DNA of 64,000 bases. Source: Nissolia schottii (lineage: Eukaryota > Streptophyta > Magnoliopsida > Fabales > Fabaceae). Where the stretch lies: assembly GCA_003254905.1 (NCBI GenBank), contig QANU01011877.1:102994-166993 (forward strand), in the 5' to 3' direction. Below, in pieces: positions 61,373-64,000 of this stretch (position 1 is the first letter of the stretch; every line of letters begins with the position of its first letter). The notes beneath the pieces were generated by a model. The model was not told where the DNA came from, did no database searches, and saw only the letters and a list, made by a program, of their open reading frames with translations. Position numbers and translations under genes: made by a program.

Positions 61373-63916
61373 CAATTTTGTTAATGTTTTGTTTTTTTTT
61401 TTTTTATCTATGGCCAGGCACAACCATATTGCCACTTTTCTTTGATAGACTAGTCCCACATCACAGGGTTGAAAAAAAAAAAAAAAAGACACAGCTTGTT
61501 TGCGTTTTAGTTCTCATAACACCAAAGTACCTTAATCTCATAAAACACACTTTATTAATACAAGGTTTCATTTGACAACATTAACATTCTCCCATTGATA
61601 TAATACAATTTAGGGGATTTGAGCTTCTTGATGTTTGAGAATTGAAATGTATAATTTCAATTGGACAAATGTCATAAACAACATGTTAATTATAAAGAAT
61701 TATTTTTCTCAAAAATTTAAATTGGTGAGTAAAAGTAATTAATTAAGCTCACACAAAATAATAGATTATTAACCACAAAGTAGTTTTTCATTTTCATGGG
61801 TAAGAGTACTCTAGCTCTTAAGAGACAATGTAAGTTACCACCACACCAGACCTAATCGTTAAAGGATTAACTTTTCGTAAATTAATATAATAAATGTATT
61901 CCTTTTTATTTTAGTGACTAAAGTGTTAACTCACCATTCTCTCACTATTCGCTCTAGGATCAGTTATGTATCTATTAACTAAAAAGCAATCAAGATTAAA
62001 TAAATTAATATGAGTATATTTCATGTGGTTCCTTCCCAATAAATATTCTTGCATATCGATCGATCTGTACCCATTTTATATCCTTAATTATATATTGGAG
62101 GTGCCTTCCACCTTTAATTTGCTGAGCTTAGAAGCTACGCAGAGAGGCACTGTATATAGAGGGGAAAGAAATAATGGTTTTCTATAAAAGATAAAGAATC
62201 TTTTACATATATGTATGACTGACTAGGAAGGGATGTCACTTCCCTTTTAATAATTCATTGTATGCAAAATGCAATCCAATGCATGCATGGTGATGATGAC
62301 AATTCGGGTCTCTATAATTTGCATACTTGTAGTGGAGGCCATTGCCTATATATTTCTTCGAATTGTGTTATATAAACTTAATTTTTTTGTAAAATTTTAT
62401 GTAAGCTCACATTTTATTTATTATTGTATGAAATTTTAATGAGACTTATTTTGATTAAATTGTATTCAATTGTGAATATAGTAAAAGTTAACATTTCATT
62501 TCACATTAAATTATAATACATTATATTTTTCATTTTTTTTTTATTTTTCTAACTTTCAAAGCTACACAAAGAATCGAAGTAGCTAGGATGATTAGACTAG
62601 TTAGCAATGATAGTTTTTTGTAACTTTCGTGTTCCCAAGAGGTTAACACAGTGAAAGAGTTATGATTGTGATATATCTACCCATTGTTTGTTTCGTTTTA
62701 TGTTATACTTTTTTATTTTCTCACAAATAAGTAAATTTATATTATTGTTACCAAAATTAATTAATAAATACAACAAAATAATGTAACACAATGTCCATGG
62801 ACAAAGGCAAACATTTCCCAAAAGTTCTCTTTGTCAGCCATAAGATAACATTGAAGTCATATTATATATCATTCAAATTTCAGCTGGTAATAAATTATAA
62901 GATCTAAATAAGAAATGAATATAGCCCCTCTTAATTAATGAGGTAGTCTTGGTAGATTCTCAATTTACTAAGAAGAAAAAGACATAAATAGCCTTGATAA
63001 GAATAGCATGACAAGTACAAACCCTCCTTTTAATTATATTTGAAATTGAATTAGGCTCACTTAATTTTTAAGATAATATAAGAGTTTATCATATATTTGA
63101 TATTGGCCTACACACAAATGTTCATTCCTACAAATTTTATGCCTCAAATGTTCAGTCTTGGGGTTGAGAAGCGTTAAGAGTTCTATGTTACAAAGGGGTA
63201 AGGTTTATACATAGTTTTTATATAGAATTAGGCTAGTTTTTGCAGTTGCTAGCGTTTGCAGTTTAGTTATTAGGCCTAATCACTTGATAATGGGTTTGTT
63301 TTGATGTTTGGGACATTTGGCAAAATCATGTTAAATTATATTTCAATATAATTTTTAACCTAAAACCATATGATTTAAGCAAAAGTGAAAAGAAGTTACT
63401 TTTCCATTGGACTAAACTATAGCTATCAACTAATACACCATCAAATTTCACTTAGACCTCTCCATTTTATTTTATCCTAATATTCTCATTAATTTTCTAC
63501 ACTATAAGTTTGTGTTGGTAAAATTAACTCTCTACATATATAGTATACATTAAGTGGTTTTAAAACATTAAAAAAAATTGAAAAAAAATCATATTTGCAA
63601 GTTTTGATGATAAAATGCCATATCATGCACACCCCAATTCAACAACATTCTCTCTTTCTATTTGTTACATTATTCAACAACATTCTCATTAGATAAAAGG
63701 CCTTTTATACATATATACATATATTCATGCACTACTAAAAAACATTTCTGAAGAAAATACATGTAGTACATGCTACATGGAAAGAATGAATGATTTCAAA
63801 TTCAAGTATCAATATTGAAGCCCTTGTTGACCAAAAAAAATGGTTTTCATAGTGGAACAACAACATTTGCAAGTACTACTAAACCCCTTAAATTACGATT
63901 TCACATGGCCACTACT

Positions 63917-63917
<1 letters not shown>
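60771..63917. other. Intergenic, no gene recognised
   Basis: AT-rich sequence. It contains a (CT)n microsatellite at about 61338-61368 and poly(A)/poly(T) runs, but no supported gene. A reading frame of 137 codons on the minus strand (61079-61492) is built through the CT repeat and lacks any domain. Confidence 0.5.
61338..61368. repeat. (CT)n microsatellite
   Basis: About 15 CT units. It may be a leader-type pyrimidine tract, but no gene follows on either strand. Confidence 0.9.

Positions 63918-64000
<83 letters not shown>
63918..64000. repeat. Compound (CT)n(AT)n microsatellite at the window edge
   Basis: About 25 CT units run to 63968, followed by at least 16 AT units to the end of the window. 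The repeat probably continues beyond it. Confidence 0.95.

Overview
The window is nuclear DNA of a flowering plant. It is AT-rich, its genes carry many short GT-AG introns, its protein families are plant-specific, and it contains plant-type TRIM, Mutator-like, Helitron and LINE remnants. The protein set and the repeat styles look eudicot and most like a legume such as Glycine. That species guess rests on memory of similar repeats and is not proven here. One unresolved base (N, 31957) shows that this is an assembled draft sequence.

Six protein-coding genes are supported. In order they are: an intronless CC-NBS-LRR immune receptor (5295-7988, +); a 10-exon A1-family aspartic protease with a hydrophobic tail (9660-16472, -); a 22-exon importin-beta family nuclear transport receptor of the SAD2/importin-7/8 type (18520-27576, -); a TIC20 chloroplast inner-envelope translocon subunit with its transit peptide spread over three coding exons (33240-34864, +); a 24-exon Trithorax-type H3K4 methyltransferase of the ATX1/ATX2 class (37565-48147, +); and an intronless dirigent protein of the ESB1/DIR9 type (54753-55751, -). 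I traced every exon boundary of the four spliced genes by hand. Each model stays in frame from ATG to stop: 478, 1034, 263 and 1117 residues. The genes do not form a pathway or an operon; they are ordinary neighbours.

The spaces between genes carry most of the unusual structure. Upstream of the immune receptor is an approximately 1.2 kb array of diverged 65-70 bp units with a longer-period pattern. A 266 bp TRIM retroelement with a perfect 5 bp target duplication sits in the last intron of the protease gene. A short retroposon abuts a splice donor inside the importin gene. The 28.2-32.6 kb interval between importin and TIC20 is a transposon graveyard: foldbacks, a Copia gag scrap, a ~340 bp inverted repeat, and a Helitron 3' end.

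The most striking observation is at the TIC20 promoter. A 132 bp promoter segment occurs twice, once as an apparently empty A|T Helitron target and once as the 3' junction of a Helitron, with the single N between. The simplest reading is that two haplotypes were stitched together. Around 51-53.6 kb lie a decayed L1-type reverse transcriptase whose catalytic Asp pair reads Asn-Asn, a Mutator-like element with a perfect 9 bp target duplication, and an older TRIM-like element. The last 8 kb holds tandem repeats and microsatellites with no convincing gene. I found no tRNA, rRNA, CRISPR array or wholly new gene system.
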